Of a stretch of DNA of 64,000 bases, positions 35,977 through 44,276 are shown piece after piece (the stretch's first letter is position 1; every line of letters begins with the position of its first letter). The position numbers and the translations under genes were made by a program. Source of the DNA: Promineifilum sp019695075 (GTDB lineage: Bacteria > Chloroflexota > Anaerolineae > Promineifilales > Promineifilaceae); the NCBI GenBank assembly GCA_026129185.1, contig JAHCIO010000024.1, positions 1-64,000 on the forward strand, given 5' to 3'. The notes below the pieces were generated by a model. That model was not told the DNA's origin. It ran no database searches and saw nothing but the letters and a program-made list of their open reading frames with translations.

Positions 35977-36088
35977 CTTGCTTACCTCCAGAATCTAGCG
36001 CGGGCCGGCAGCCCGCTATACCAGCCGCAAGCGGTTTACGGGCGTGGCAACCCTTCTTCCCACTCCGCGGCCGGGCCGATGAAAAATC

Positions 36089-36487
36089 CTAAATGCGGCG
36101 CTTCTTCGGCGGCCGGCAGCCGTTGTGCGGCACGGGCGTAATGTCCTGGATGGACGTGACCCGGATGCCGCTGGCCTGGATCGAACGAATGGCGGCCTCG
36201 CGGCCGGGGCCGGGGCCTTTCACCACAACGTCCACTTCCTGCACCCCGTTCTCCACGGCGATGCGGGCGGCGTTCTGGCCGGCCAGACGCGCGGCGTAGG
36301 GCGTGCTCTTGCGCGAACCCTTGAAGCCGGACGCGCCGGAGCTGGACCAGGCCACGGTGTTGCCTTTGGTGTCCGTAATCGTCACAATGGTGTTATTGAA
36401 AGCGGCAAAAATATGGGCTTGCCCCTTCGGCACCATCTTGCGCGCTTTCTTGCGCGTTGCTGCTTGTGCTTGTCTTCTGCGTCCCAT
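36089..36487 (-). CDS. rpsK: 30S ribosomal protein S11
   Basis: The 132-residue protein shows AHIFAAFNNTIVTITDTKGNTVAWSS and ends with DITPVPHNGCRPPKKRRI, full length for S11. It lies in the platform of the 30S subunit. A heptamer hairpin separates it from rpsM upstream. Confidence 0.97.
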   Translation of the reverse strand: MGRRRQAQAATRKKARKMVPKGQAHIFAAFNNTIVTITDTKGNTVAWSSSGASGFKGSRKSTPYAARLAGQNAARIAVENGVQEVDVVVKGPGPGREAAIRSIQASGIRVTSIQDITPVPHNGCRPPKKRRI

Positions 36488-36504
36488 CGTACCTCCACAC
36501 GGCA

Positions 36505-36566
36505 GCGAACCGCGAACGACAGCGCCGCGGGGCGTTCGTCGTTCGCAGTTCGCCGCTTGTCGTTCG
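36505..36566. repeat. Heptamer hairpin between rpsM and rpsK
   Basis: Words CGTTCGT, CGTTCGC, AGTTCGC and CGTTCGA on the right arm oppose GCGAACGAC-type words on the left around a CGCCGCGGGG centre. It starts 3 bases after the rpsM stop codon (minus direction) and widens the spacer to about 80 bases. Confidence 0.75.
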
Positions 36567-36568
36567 AA

Positions 36569-36952
36569 TTACTTGCCGCCCTTGCGACGGCCGCGGCCGG
36601 CCACAGTCTTCTTCGGGCCTTTGCTCGTGCGCGAATTGGTGCGCGTGCGCTGGCCACGCGCGGGCAAATGCCGGCGGTGGCGCTGGCCACGGTAGCAGCC
36701 AATCTCGCCCAGGCGCTTGATGTTCATCGCCACTTCGCGCCGCAGGTCGCCCTCGACCGTGTGCTCTTTCTCAACCAGCTGGCGCAGGCGCGTGACCTCC
36801 GCCTCCGACAGGTCGCGGACCCGCGTGTCGGGGTTCACTTCGGCCTGCTGCAAGATGTGCTGGCTGGTCGTGCGGCCGATGCCGTAGATATAGGTCAGGC
36901 TGACCTCAACGCGCTTGTTGCGCGGAATGTCAACACCCGCAATACGTGCCAT
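36569..36952 (-). CDS. rpsM: 30S ribosomal protein S13
   Basis: The 127-residue protein starts MARIAGVDIPRNKRVEVSLTYIYGIGRTTS and carries the GQRHRRHLPARGQRTRTNSRT tail typical of S13, which contacts the subunit bridge and P-site tRNA. It follows rpmJ by 12 bases. Confidence 0.97.
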   Translation of the reverse strand: MARIAGVDIPRNKRVEVSLTYIYGIGRTTSQHILQQAEVNPDTRVRDLSEAEVTRLRQLVEKEHTVEGDLRREVAMNIKRLGEIGCYRGQRHRRHLPARGQRTRTNSRTSKGPKKTVAGRGRRKGGK

Positions 36953-36964
36953 GCTGCCTCTCCC

Positions 36965-37078
36965 TTAACCTTGACGCTGCTTGTGATTCGGATCGCTGCA
37001 AATCACACGCACCACGCCGTTCCGCTTGATAATCTTGCACTTCGGACAACGCCGCTTAATCGACGATGATACCTTCAT
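36965..37078 (-). CDS. rpmJ: 50S ribosomal protein L36
   Basis: This short gene encodes 37 residues beginning MKVSSSIKRRCPKCKII and ending SDPNHKQRQG. The zinc ligands CPKC, a third Cys (VIC) and His are present, so it is the zinc-binding form. It lies between adk and rpsM; infA, often just before it, is absent. Confidence 0.96.
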   Translation of the reverse strand: MKVSSSIKRRCPKCKIIKRNGVVRVICSDPNHKQRQG

Positions 37079-37119
37079 GTTCGCTTACTCCTCGCGCGGC
37101 GCGGGCGTGTGGCCTCGCG

Positions 37120-37692
37120 CTACGCCGCCTGCATAATCACTTGACGCAGGTCATTCTGAACGCACTCAACGCCCTGTTGGCCGTTCACCTCGATCACCAG
37201 CCCGCGCTGGGCATAGTAGTCCAGCAGCGGCTTCGTCTGCTCTTCATAGACACGCATCCGGGTGCGGATGGTGTCTTCGCTGTCGTCGGCGCGGCCTTCG
37301 ATCTGGGCGCGCTTCAGCAGACGCTGGACAAGCTCCTCGTGGTCCACCACGATGTGGGGCACCACGGCGATATGACCGCCCAGCTCCGCCAGCAGCGCTT
37401 CCAGCGCGTCGGCCTGCACAGTCGTCCGCGGAAAGCCATCGAGGATGGCCCCGTTGGCCGCGTCCGGCTGCGACAGGCGATCCTTCACCATCGCCACCGT
37501 CACCGAGTCCGGCACCAGCTCGCCCTTGTCCATATAGGTCTGGGCCAGCTTGCCCAACTCGGTCGCGTTCTTCAGATTGTAACGAAACAAATCCCCTGTC
37601 GACACCTGCGGCAGACCCAACGTCTGTTCCAACAGTTTAGCCTGAGTACCCTTGCCGGCTCCTGGCGGGCCAATCAGGATGATGAACTTCAT
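37120..37692 (-). CDS. adk: Adenylate kinase
   Basis: The 190-residue enzyme interconverts ATP + AMP and 2 ADP. Walker A GPPGAGKGT is at 8-16, with STGDLFR for AMP binding and LDGFPRTTVQ. It is the short form, lacking the zinc LID insertion (LID region RAQIEGRADD). ATG 37692 was chosen; upstream in-frame codons fall in the heptamer hairpin. It follows secY, the usual neighbour. Confidence 0.97.
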   Translation of the reverse strand: MKFIILIGPPGAGKGTQAKLLEQTLGLPQVSTGDLFRYNLKNATELGKLAQTYMDKGELVPDSVTVAMVKDRLSQPDAANGAILDGFPRTTVQADALEALLAELGGHIAVVPHIVVDHEELVQRLLKRAQIEGRADDSEDTIRTRMRVYEEQTKPLLDYYAQRGLVIEVNGQQGVECVQNDLRQVIMQAA

Positions 37693-37705
37693 GGCTGCCC
37701 CCGTT

Positions 37706-37785
37706 GTCAGTAGGTCAGTATCCAGTATCCAGTATTCAGTCTGCTTACTGGACACTGAATACTGCTTACTGAATACTGGACACTA
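37706..37785. repeat. Heptamer hairpin between secY and adk
   Basis: Words CAGTATC, CAGTATC and CAGTATT on the left; GAATACT, GCTTACT, GAATACT and GGACACT on the right. The arms pair (CCAGTATTCAGT/ACTGAATACTGG). It begins 3 bases after the secY stop. Confidence 0.85.
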
Positions 37786-37788
37786 CGA

Positions 37789-39162
37789 TTACGATTTCAA
37801 GAACCCCTCGTAATGGCGCATCAGCAATTGCGCTTCCAGTTGACGCATCGTATCGACGACCACGCCGACGACGATGATAAGACCCGAACCACTGATGACC
37901 AGGACGCTGCGCTCCAGGCCAGGGATTTGCAGCACCAGAGCGATAACCGCCATGATGCCCGGCAGCACGGCGATCAGGCCCAGGAACAGCGCGCCGATGA
38001 GCGTGATCCGCCGGACGACCGACATGATGTAGTTCTCGGTGCGCTTGCCCGGCCGGATGCCGGGGATGAACCCGCCCTGACGTTGGAGTGTCTCCGGCAG
38101 GTTCTGCTGCCGGATCATGACGTCGGTGTAAAAGAACGTGAAGGCGACAACGAGGATGAAGTACAGCACCCAGTAGACGGTGAAAGCCACCGGGGCGGTG
38201 GAAACATCCTGTTGCGTGCCGAAGCGGCCGATCGCCGAGGCGATGTTGTCAACGACGCTGCCGCTGCCGCTGACAAAGAGGCCGGCGATGAGCGGGAAGA
38301 AGGTCAGAATCGACTGCGCGAAGATGATCGGGATCATGCCCGCGGTGTTGACCTTCAACGGAATATAGGTGCTCTGGCCCTGATAAATCTTACGTCCGCG
38401 CACCCGCCGCCCATATTGCACGGCAATTCTTCGCTGCCCCTCCTGGATGATGACGATGACCAGCACGGTCAGCACCAGATAGAGCAGGAACGTGATGATG
38501 GAGAAAATCCGCGCGGCGGCGGTTTCCAGCGTGAACATCTGGGCCACGTTGGGGAAAATGCGCGAGACGATGCCGCCGAAGATGATCAGCGAAATGCCCT
38601 GGCCGACGCCGTCTTCGGTGATGCGCTCGCCCAGCCAGATGGCGAACATCGTGCCGCCGACCATGGCCACCAAAGTGGTCAGCGTCGGCAACAGGTTCGC
38701 GCCGGTAAAGCCGAAGTTCGGCATGATCGACTCGACGCCGCCCGTCAGGCTGGCCCCGACCAGACGAATCTGGCCCACGGCCTGCAAGAACGCCAGCGGC
38801 ACGGTCAGGAAGTAGGTATAGCGGTTCAGCTTGTTCCGGCCCGACTCGCCCTCCGATTGTAGTTCTTCAAACTGCGGGATGATGGGCGTCAGCAGCTGGA
38901 TGATAATCGACGCGGTGATGTAGGGGTAGACGCCCATAGCCATCACCGAGAAGTTGCTGACCGCGCCGCCCGACAGCAGGTCGAGGAAGTCGACGACCGA
39001 GTTACCCGACCGCTGGGAGGTGAACACCAGCCAGGCCTGCAAGTCGACGCCGGGCACGGGGATGTTGGCCAGCAAGCGATAGATGACCAACATCGCGATG
39101 GTGAACAGGATGCGTCGCCGCAGGTCGGGCAGCGTGAACGCCGCGCGCACTGATTCAATCAT
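37789..39162 (-). CDS. secY: Protein translocase subunit SecY
   Basis: The 457-residue protein is the ten-helix channel of the Sec translocon, with YRLLANIPVPGVD in helix 1, the plug helix region after it, FAIWLGERITEDGVGQGISLIIFGGI and the cytosolic loop TFFYTDVMIRQQNLPETLQRQGGFIPGIRPGKRT. It sits between rplO and adk as in most bacteria. Confidence 0.98.
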   Translation of the reverse strand: MIESVRAAFTLPDLRRRILFTIAMLVIYRLLANIPVPGVDLQAWLVFTSQRSGNSVVDFLDLLSGGAVSNFSVMAMGVYPYITASIIIQLLTPIIPQFEELQSEGESGRNKLNRYTYFLTVPLAFLQAVGQIRLVGASLTGGVESIMPNFGFTGANLLPTLTTLVAMVGGTMFAIWLGERITEDGVGQGISLIIFGGIVSRIFPNVAQMFTLETAAARIFSIITFLLYLVLTVLVIVIIQEGQRRIAVQYGRRVRGRKIYQGQSTYIPLKVNTAGMIPIIFAQSILTFFPLIAGLFVSGSGSVVDNIASAIGRFGTQQDVSTAPVAFTVYWVLYFILVVAFTFFYTDVMIRQQNLPETLQRQGGFIPGIRPGKRTENYIMSVVRRITLIGALFLGLIAVLPGIMAVIALVLQIPGLERSVLVISGSGLIIVVGVVVDTMRQLEAQLLMRHYEGFLKS

Positions 39163-39172
39163 GGCATGTCTC

Positions 39173-39661
39173 CTACGGAGCCTGCGTATCCTCAGTCGTC
39201 TTCACGGCGCTGTAGGGAACGATCTCAGCGATGCCGCCGGCAGCCTCGATCTTCTCTTTGGCCGACGCCGAGAAGCGATGGGCCTGCACAGTCAGCGCCA
39301 CGCTCAGTTCGCCCTCGCCCAACACCACGACCGGGTCGGTGGCCTTCTTCAGCAGGCCGAACTCAGCCATCAGTTCCGGCGTCACGGTTTCGCCCTCGAA
39401 GTCACATTCGGCCAGCCGTTGCAGGTTGACGACCTTGTACTCGACGCGGCGGATGTTGGTGAAGCCGCGCTTGAAGGGCAGACGCCGCGCCAGAGGCAAC
39501 TGGCCGCCTTCAAAGTAGGCGCCTTTGACGCCGCCGCTGCGCGCGCCCTGACCCTTGGTGCCCCGGCCGGCTGTCTTGCCCTGGCCGGCGGAAATACCCC
39601 GGCCGACGCGCTTGCGCGACTTCTTCGCGCCCTCGCTCGGGCCTAGTTCATTCAACTTCAT
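39173..39661 (-). CDS. rplO: 50S ribosomal protein L15
   Basis: The 162-residue protein shows the Gly/Arg-rich L15 N-terminus (KKSRKRVGRGISAGQGKTAGRGTKGQGAR) and KRGFTNIRRVEYKVVNL. The C-terminus is slightly longer than usual. It follows rpmD by a single base. Confidence 0.96.
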   Translation of the reverse strand: MKLNELGPSEGAKKSRKRVGRGISAGQGKTAGRGTKGQGARSGGVKGAYFEGGQLPLARRLPFKRGFTNIRRVEYKVVNLQRLAECDFEGETVTPELMAEFGLLKKATDPVVVLGEGELSVALTVQAHRFSASAKEKIEAAGGIAEIVPYSAVKTTEDTQAP

Positions 39662-39662
39662 G

Positions 39663-39875
39663 TCACTTGACCTCCTTGGCCAAACCCTTCTCGGTCGTGA
39701 CTTCCTCGACGGTCAGCAGGTGGCTGACGGCATTGAGCATGCCGCGCAGCGCGGGCGTGTCTTCTTTCTCCAGCGTCTGATTCAGCCGCGTGAAGCCCAG
39801 GGCCTTAATGGTGGCCTTCTGGCGCTCCGTGTAGCCGATGGCGCTCTTACTATAGGTAATGCGTAGCGTGGCCAT
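39663..39875 (-). CDS. rpmD: 50S ribosomal protein L30
   Basis: The 70-residue protein begins MATLRITYSKSAIGYTERQKATIKALGF, the L30 pattern. Its ATG shares one base with the rpsE stop (TAATG), so translation is coupled. The ATG at 39875 is preferred over an upstream GTG/ATG inside rpsE. Confidence 0.95.
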   Translation of the reverse strand: MATLRITYSKSAIGYTERQKATIKALGFTRLNQTLEKEDTPALRGMLNAVSHLLTVEEVTTEKGLAKEVK

Positions 39876-40405
39876 TACTTGCGCCCCCAAAACGGTGTGA
39901 CCTCGGCCGGGTCTTTGCCGCGATCCAGCGCGATCTGGCGCATGTCCATCAGGCGATCCAGGCCGTCCATCGTCGCCATCATGACGTTGAGGACGTTGGA
40001 GCTGCCTAGCGACTTGGTCAGGATGTCGCGGTAGCCGGCGGCCTCAATGACCGCGCGCACGCCACCGCCGGCGATGACGCCGGTGCCGGGCGAGGCCGGC
40101 TTCAGCATGACGCGCGCCGCGCCGTGCTGGCCGATGACCTCGTGCGGAATGGTCGAGCCGTAGATCGGCACCGCCACCATGTTCTTGCGCGCCGCTTCCA
40201 GGGCCTTGCGGATGGCGTCGGGCACGGTGCGGGCCTTGCCAATGCCAACGCCGACCTTGCCGCGGTTGTCGCCGACGACGACCGTCACCCGGAAGGCGAA
40301 GCGGCGGCCGCCCTTGACGACCTTGGCCACGCGCGCGATGTCGATGATGCGCTCATCGAATTCGTCTTTCTGCTCCGCAAAGCGTTGCTGTCTTCTTTGT
40401 CCCAT
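39875..40405 (-). CDS. rpsE: 30S ribosomal protein S5
   Basis: The 176-residue protein has the double-stranded RNA-binding part (RVAKVVKGGRRFAFRVTVVVGDNRGKVGVGIGKA) and the S5 fold with the Gly-rich GTGVIAGGGVRAVIEAAGYRDILTKSLGSSN. It shapes decoding accuracy in the 30S subunit. Confidence 0.97.
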   Translation of the reverse strand: MGQRRQQRFAEQKDEFDERIIDIARVAKVVKGGRRFAFRVTVVVGDNRGKVGVGIGKARTVPDAIRKALEAARKNMVAVPIYGSTIPHEVIGQHGAARVMLKPASPGTGVIAGGGVRAVIEAAGYRDILTKSLGSSNVLNVMMATMDGLDRLMDMRQIALDRGKDPAEVTPFWGRK

Positions 40406-40426
40406 GTCTGGACTCCTCGTCGATCA

Positions 40427-40789
40427 CTACAGCTTCAGGCCGCCTTCGCGCGCGCCATCGGCCAGGGCCTTGATGCGGCCGTGGTAGAGATAGCCGCCCC
40501 GATCGAAGACCACTTCCTGAATGCCCGCGTCCAGCGCCCGCCGGGCCACGAGCTTGCCGACCAGCGCGGCCTGCTCCCGCTTCTTCTTGCCGTCCAACTG
40601 CCCGGCCAGTTCCTTGTCCAGGGTCGAGGCGGCGGCCAGCGTGTTGCCGGCGACGTCGTCGATCACCTGGGCGTAGATGTGCTCCAGGCTACGGAAGACG
40701 TTCAGCCGCGGACGCTCCGGCGTGCCCGAAATCCTCATGCGGATACGCCGCTGACGGCGCTTCCGTGCTGCGTTGCTGTTCTGTGCCAT
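40427..40789 (-). CDS. rplR: 50S ribosomal protein L18
   Basis: The 120-residue protein has a basic N-terminus (ARKRRQRRIRMRISGTPERPRLNVFRS) and the closing GYLYHGRIKALADGAREGGLKL, typical of L18, which binds 5S rRNA. It lies 11 bases after rplF. Confidence 0.96.
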   Translation of the reverse strand: MAQNSNAARKRRQRRIRMRISGTPERPRLNVFRSLEHIYAQVIDDVAGNTLAAASTLDKELAGQLDGKKKREQAALVGKLVARRALDAGIQEVVFDRGGYLYHGRIKALADGAREGGLKL

Positions 40790-40800
40790 CGTACCCTCTA

Positions 40801-41343
40801 TTAGACCTTGCCGGTCTTGCCGGCCTTGCGGCGGACGACCTCGTTGTCGTAGCGAATGCCCTTGCCCTTATACGGCTCAGGCGGGCGCGTCTTGCGCACA
40901 CGGGCGGCCACTTCGCCAAGGAACTCCTTGTCGGTGCCGCTGATGATGACGCGGCGGCCGCGTTCTTCGACGGCGAAGGCGATGTCCCGCTCCGGGGCGA
41001 AGCGCACCGGGTGGGAATAGCCCACGTAGAGCACCAGGTTCTTGCCGTCCAGCTCGGCGCGGTAGCCGACGCCCTCGATCTGCAAGACGCGGGTGTAGCC
41101 GGCGCTGACGCCGGTGACCATGTTATTGAGAAGCGCCCGCGTCAGGCCGTGCAGGGAGCGGTGCTGCCGGCTATCGCTCGGCCGCGTCACGCGCAACACG
41201 CCGTCCTCGATGGCGATCGCCATGTCAGGGTGCAAGGTGCGGGTCAACGCGCCCTTTGGCCCCTTGACCGCCACCGTCGAGCCGTCGATATCGACGCTCA
41301 CGCCCTTGGGCAGTTGTATTGGCGCCTTACCTACTCGCGACAT
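40801..41343 (-). CDS. rplF: 50S ribosomal protein L6
   Basis: The 180-residue protein starts MSRVGKAPIQLPKGVSVDIDGSTVAVKGPKG and ends with the L6 signature RPPEPYKGKGIRYDNEVVRRKAGKTGK. It lies near the factor-binding centre. About 96 bases separate it from rpsH; these contain a short GCGCGGTCAGACCGCG hairpin. Confidence 0.97.
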   Translation of the reverse strand: MSRVGKAPIQLPKGVSVDIDGSTVAVKGPKGALTRTLHPDMAIAIEDGVLRVTRPSDSRQHRSLHGLTRALLNNMVTGVSAGYTRVLQIEGVGYRAELDGKNLVLYVGYSHPVRFAPERDIAFAVEERGRRVIISGTDKEFLGEVAARVRKTRPPEPYKGKGIRYDNEVVRRKAGKTGKV

Positions 41344-41439
41344 TCCATCATTCCTCCCCGGTCTGGCCGGCCACAGCGGGCCGGCGCGCCGGATTCCGTA
41401 GCGCGGTCAGACCGCGACTCGTTTCGTTCTTGATCTACC

Positions 41440-41862
41440 CTACCACACCTTGCACAGCAACTCGCCACCGAGGCCGAGCTGGCGGGCCTTCTGGTCGGTC
41501 ATGACCCCGCGCGAGGTCGTCAGGATAGAGACGCCCATGCCACTGAGCACCCAGGGAATCTCGCGCTTTCCCACGTAGATGCGCCGCCCCGGCGAACTGA
41601 CGCGCTGCAGGCCGTTGATGACCGAGCGACGCTCGCGCCGGCCGCCCACGTAGCGCAGGCGAATGATCAGCGTGGGGAACTTGGCCTGCGGCGTTGTGTT
41701 CGCCGGCAGAACCTCATAGCTCTCAATGTAGCCCTCGTTCTTCAGCACGTCGGCAATGGCCACCTTCATCTTGGAATGGGGCATGGCCACCGTCGGCTGC
41801 TGCCGGTCTAGGGCATTGCGCATCCGCGTCAACATGTCGGCAATCGGATCAGTCATAGACAT
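41440..41862 (-). CDS. rpsH: 30S ribosomal protein S8
   Basis: The 140-residue protein begins MSMTDPIADMLTRMRNAL and ends with the S8 signature GISILTTSRGVMTDQKARQLGLGGELLCKVW (here GVSILTTSRG). In many bacteria S8 represses the spc operon by binding its mRNA; no such site could be identified. ATG 41856 is a possible alternative start. Confidence 0.97.
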   Translation of the reverse strand: MSMTDPIADMLTRMRNALDRQQPTVAMPHSKMKVAIADVLKNEGYIESYEVLPANTTPQAKFPTLIIRLRYVGGRRERRSVINGLQRVSSPGRRIYVGKREIPWVLSGMGVSILTTSRGVMTDQKARQLGLGGELLCKVW

Positions 41863-41871
41863 AGCGCACCT

Positions 41872-42054
41872 CTACCAACTCGACTTGACGACGCCCGGGA
41901 TGTTGCCCTTCAACGCCTGCTCCCGGAAGCAAATCCGGCACAGGCCAAACCGGCGGATATAGCCACGGGGACGGCCGCACAGCTGGCAGCGGTTGCGGAC
42001 GCGGACCCGGTACTTCCGCTTTGTTTCACGTGCAATCATCGATTTCTTCGCCAT
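41872..42054 (-). CDS. rpsN: 30S ribosomal protein S14 type Z
   Basis: The 60-residue zinc-binding form: CQLCGRPRGYIRRFGLCRICF supplies the four Cys. It lies between rplE and rpsH, the usual spc position. Confidence 0.97.
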   Translation of the reverse strand: MAKKSMIARETKRKYRVRVRNRCQLCGRPRGYIRRFGLCRICFREQALKGNIPGVVKSSW

Positions 42055-42115
42055 CTCGCGAACTCCTGTTCGTCCACGAACTTCCGTTCGTCAATTACCT
42101 CGCGCACCGTTGCGC

Positions 42116-42685
42116 TTAGGCCGCCTCCGCGATCTCGCGCCGGAAAGGCATTCCCATCAACGCCAGCAGACGTCGTCCCTCGTCGTCGGTCGGGGCCGTG
42201 GTGACGATGGTCACTTCCATGCCCCGAATCTTGTCGATCTTATCGTAGTCGACTTCGGGAAAGATCAATTGTTCGCGCAGGCCCAGGGTGTAGTTGCCGC
42301 GGCCGTCGAAGGCCTCCGGCGAAATGCCCTGGAAGTCGCGCGTACGTGGCAGCGCCACGTGGATGAGGCGGGTCAGGAAGGCCCACATCCGCTCGCCGCG
42401 CAGCGTCACCTTCAGGCCAATGATGCGGCCCTCGCGCAGCTTGAAGCCGGCGATGGAGCGCTTGGCCTTCGTCAGCACAGGCTTCTGGCCGGTGATATTG
42501 GTGATGTCATTGGTCGCAAACTCGATCGCCTTGGCGTTATCGAGCGCTTCGCCCAGGCCGACATTAACCACGACCTTGGAAATCCGCGGCACTTGCATGA
42601 CGCTGGAGTAGTTGAACTCCTTCATCAGCGCCGGGATGACCTCGTTGCGGTATAGCTCCGGCAGCGGCGTAAAGTTGGTTGCCAT
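42116..42685 (-). CDS. rplE: 50S ribosomal protein L5
   Basis: The 189-residue protein shows PRISKVVVNVGLGEALDNAKAIEFA and the L5 C-terminal part (EVDYDKIDKIRGMEVTIVTTAPTDDEGRRLLALMGMPF). It binds 5S rRNA and touches the P-site tRNA. It follows rplX after 96 bases. Confidence 0.97.
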   Translation of the reverse strand: MATNFTPLPELYRNEVIPALMKEFNYSSVMQVPRISKVVVNVGLGEALDNAKAIEFATNDITNITGQKPVLTKAKRSIAGFKLREGRIIGLKVTLRGERMWAFLTRLIHVALPRTRDFQGISPEAFDGRGNYTLGLREQLIFPEVDYDKIDKIRGMEVTIVTTAPTDDEGRRLLALMGMPFRREIAEAA

Positions 42686-42781
42686 TCTGATACCTCCAGG
42701 CTGAGTAGCAGGCCGGCCGCGGCGGATTCGGTTCTGTCCCGCCGTTGTGGGCCGCCTGGCTCACCTTAGTTACTCTGCTTG

Positions 42782-43099
42782 TTAATCCAGCTCCGCGCCG
42801 CTCTTCTTCGAGTAGCGCACAGGCCGGCCGTTCTCATCGCGCCGCAGTCCGACACGGGTCTTCGCACCACCCTCGACCAGCATGACCTTGGAGATGTGAA
42901 TCGGCGCTTCAAACTCGATGATGCCGCCCTGGGCGCGCGAACGACCGCCGGTCGGCCGCGACTTCTGGTGCTTCTTGACGATGTTGACCCCGGAGATGAC
43001 GATCATCTGCTTGGCCGGGTAGACGCGCTGCACCGTGCCGCGCACGCCCTTGAAGTTGCCGGAGATCACCTCGACCGTATCGTTGACTTTGATTCGCAT
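42782..43099 (-). CDS. rplX: 50S ribosomal protein L24
   Basis: The 105-residue protein carries the KOW motif (KVNDTVEVISGNFKGVRGTVQRV) and GVNIVKKHQKSRPTGGRSRAQGGIIEFEAPIHISKVML. It starts 23S rRNA assembly. ATG 43099 follows AAGGTGAGTG; GTG 43102 is the alternative. Confidence 0.96.
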   Translation of the reverse strand: MRIKVNDTVEVISGNFKGVRGTVQRVYPAKQMIVISGVNIVKKHQKSRPTGGRSRAQGGIIEFEAPIHISKVMLVEGGAKTRVGLRRDENGRPVRYSKKSGAELD

Positions 43100-43110
43100 C
43101 ACTCACCTTA

Positions 43111-43186
43111 CCAATTAGGAATTAGGAATTAGGAATTAGGAATGAAGAGTTGTATTCGTAATTCGTAATTCCAAATTCGTAATTAC
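43111..43186. repeat. Heptamer hairpin between rplN and rplX
   Basis: Left arm is four AATTAGG words; right arm is AATTCGT, AATTCGT, AATTCCA and AATTCGT words, partly complementary, around GAATGAAGAGTTGTATTC. The rplN stop codon (43183) lies in its right edge. Confidence 0.85.
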
Positions 43187-43554
43187 AGCGATTCCGGCGC
43201 CAGGGACAGAATACGCCCGAAGCCCTTGTCGCGCAGCTCGCGCGCCACCGGGCCGAAGATGCGCGTCCCGACCGGGTTCTTGCCTTCGGCGTCCAGAATG
43301 ACGGCGGCATTGTCGTCGAAGCGGATGTAGCTGCCGTCCTCGCGCTTATATTCTTTGGTCGTGCGCACGATGACCGCCTTCACCACGGCGCTCTTCTTAA
43401 CGTTGGCGTTCGGCGTGGCCTTCTTGACCGTGGCCGTAACCACATCGCCAACCGTGCCATAGCGGCGACGCGACCCGCCCATGACCTGGATCACCAACAG
43501 CTCGCGCGCGCCCGAATTATCGGCGACGTTGAGTCGACTTTCCTTCTGAATCAT
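43183..43554 (-). CDS. rplN: 50S ribosomal protein L14
   Basis: The 123-residue protein starts MIQKESRLNVADNSGARELLVIQVMGGSRRR, the L14 pattern, and ends RDKGFGRILSLAPESL. It forms part of the subunit interface. The stop TAA merges into the AATTAGG-type hairpin. Confidence 0.97.
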   Translation of the reverse strand: MIQKESRLNVADNSGARELLVIQVMGGSRRRYGTVGDVVTATVKKATPNANVKKSAVVKAVIVRTTKEYKREDGSYIRFDDNAAVILDAEGKNPVGTRIFGPVARELRDKGFGRILSLAPESL

Positions 43555-43566
43555 GGAATGCCTCGC

Positions 43567-43818
43567 TTACTCAGCCCGCTCCAGAATGGAGACGAGCGCG
43601 AACCGCTTCTCGCGGCTATAGGGCCGCGACTCGATGATCTCCACGCGGTCGCCCACGCGGCACTCGTTGTTCTCGTCGTGCGCCTTGTACTTCGTGACCC
43701 GGCTGAAGACCTTGCCATAGATCGGGTGGCGCTTGGTCGTCGACACGGAGACGACGATCGTCTTGTCCATCTTGTCACTGGTCACAACGCCCACGAGTCG
43801 TTTACGCTGCTCTCTCAT
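43567..43818 (-). CDS. rpsQ: 30S ribosomal protein S17
   Basis: The 83-residue OB-fold protein has RKRLVGVVTSDKMDKTIVVSVSTTKRHPIYGKV and the S17 signature GDRVEIIESRPYSREKRF. ATG 43818 fits the family start better than the upstream GTG. It lies between rpmC and rplN. Confidence 0.96.
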   Translation of the reverse strand: MREQRKRLVGVVTSDKMDKTIVVSVSTTKRHPIYGKVFSRVTKYKAHDENNECRVGDRVEIIESRPYSREKRFALVSILERAE

Positions 43819-43859
43819 CTTAAGTAACCTCACTGTCGGACGCCAGCGGCGAGATTGCC

Positions 43860-44276
43860 CTAGCGTGCCACCTCGTGGCGAACGACCAGCTGCGGCTGCT
43901 TGGCCCCGCGGCTCTTGGGCTGAGCCTTATTCAGGTTCACCCAGACCGTGGCCAGCTTCTTGCCGCCCTTGTCGTTGAATTCGACCTGCCAGGCGCTGTC
44001 CTCGTAGACGTAGCGCGTATTGGCCTGCCATTCCTTGCCGCTCAGACGCTCAGCGATGGCCGGTTCGGCGGCGGCCGCTTCCGTGGCCAGACGGCGCTGG
44101 TGCAGCACCGTCTCCACCTGGGCAACCTCGCGCCGCACCTGCTTCAGGCGGGCGGTATTTTCCAGCCGGGCCGACGCCACCTGGAAGCGCAGGTTGAACA
44201 GTTCCTCGCGCGCTTCCTCCAGCGTCTTCTCGAGCTTGTCGTTGCTCATCTGGTTCAGTTCGACGATGCTGGCCAT
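43860..44276 (-). CDS. rpmC: 50S ribosomal protein L29 with C-terminal extension
   Basis: The first 65 residues are canonical L29 (LNQMSNDKLEKTLEEAREELFNLRFQVASARLENTARLKQVRREVAQVETVLHQRR). The product, however, is 138 residues, twice the usual length. The extra 70 residues start with an Ala/Glu-rich hinge and continue with GKEWQANTRYVYEDSAWQVEFNDKGGKKLATVWVNLN, which looks like a small beta domain, then a basic tail. L29 sits at the peptide exit site, where trigger factor and SRP dock, so the extension could reach the nascent-chain area. The ATG overlaps the rplP stop (TAATG). Confidence 0.93.
   Translation of the reverse strand: MASIVELNQMSNDKLEKTLEEAREELFNLRFQVASARLENTARLKQVRREVAQVETVLHQRRLATEAAAAEPAIAERLSGKEWQANTRYVYEDSAWQVEFNDKGGKKLATVWVNLNKAQPKSRGAKQPQLVVRHEVAR

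Noticed and set aside
41401..41416. GCGCGGTCAGACCGCG hairpin between rplF and rpsH as a member of the heptamer family
   Set aside because: It is a single short stem without word repeats; possibly another REP-like sequence, but with too little to support.
43111..43186. CRISPR-like or telomere-like tandem repeats (AATTAGG, TAGGGGT words)
   Set aside because: Units are 7 bases without unique spacers and form hairpins; no cas genes are near. The likeness of TAGGGG words to telomere repeats has no other support.
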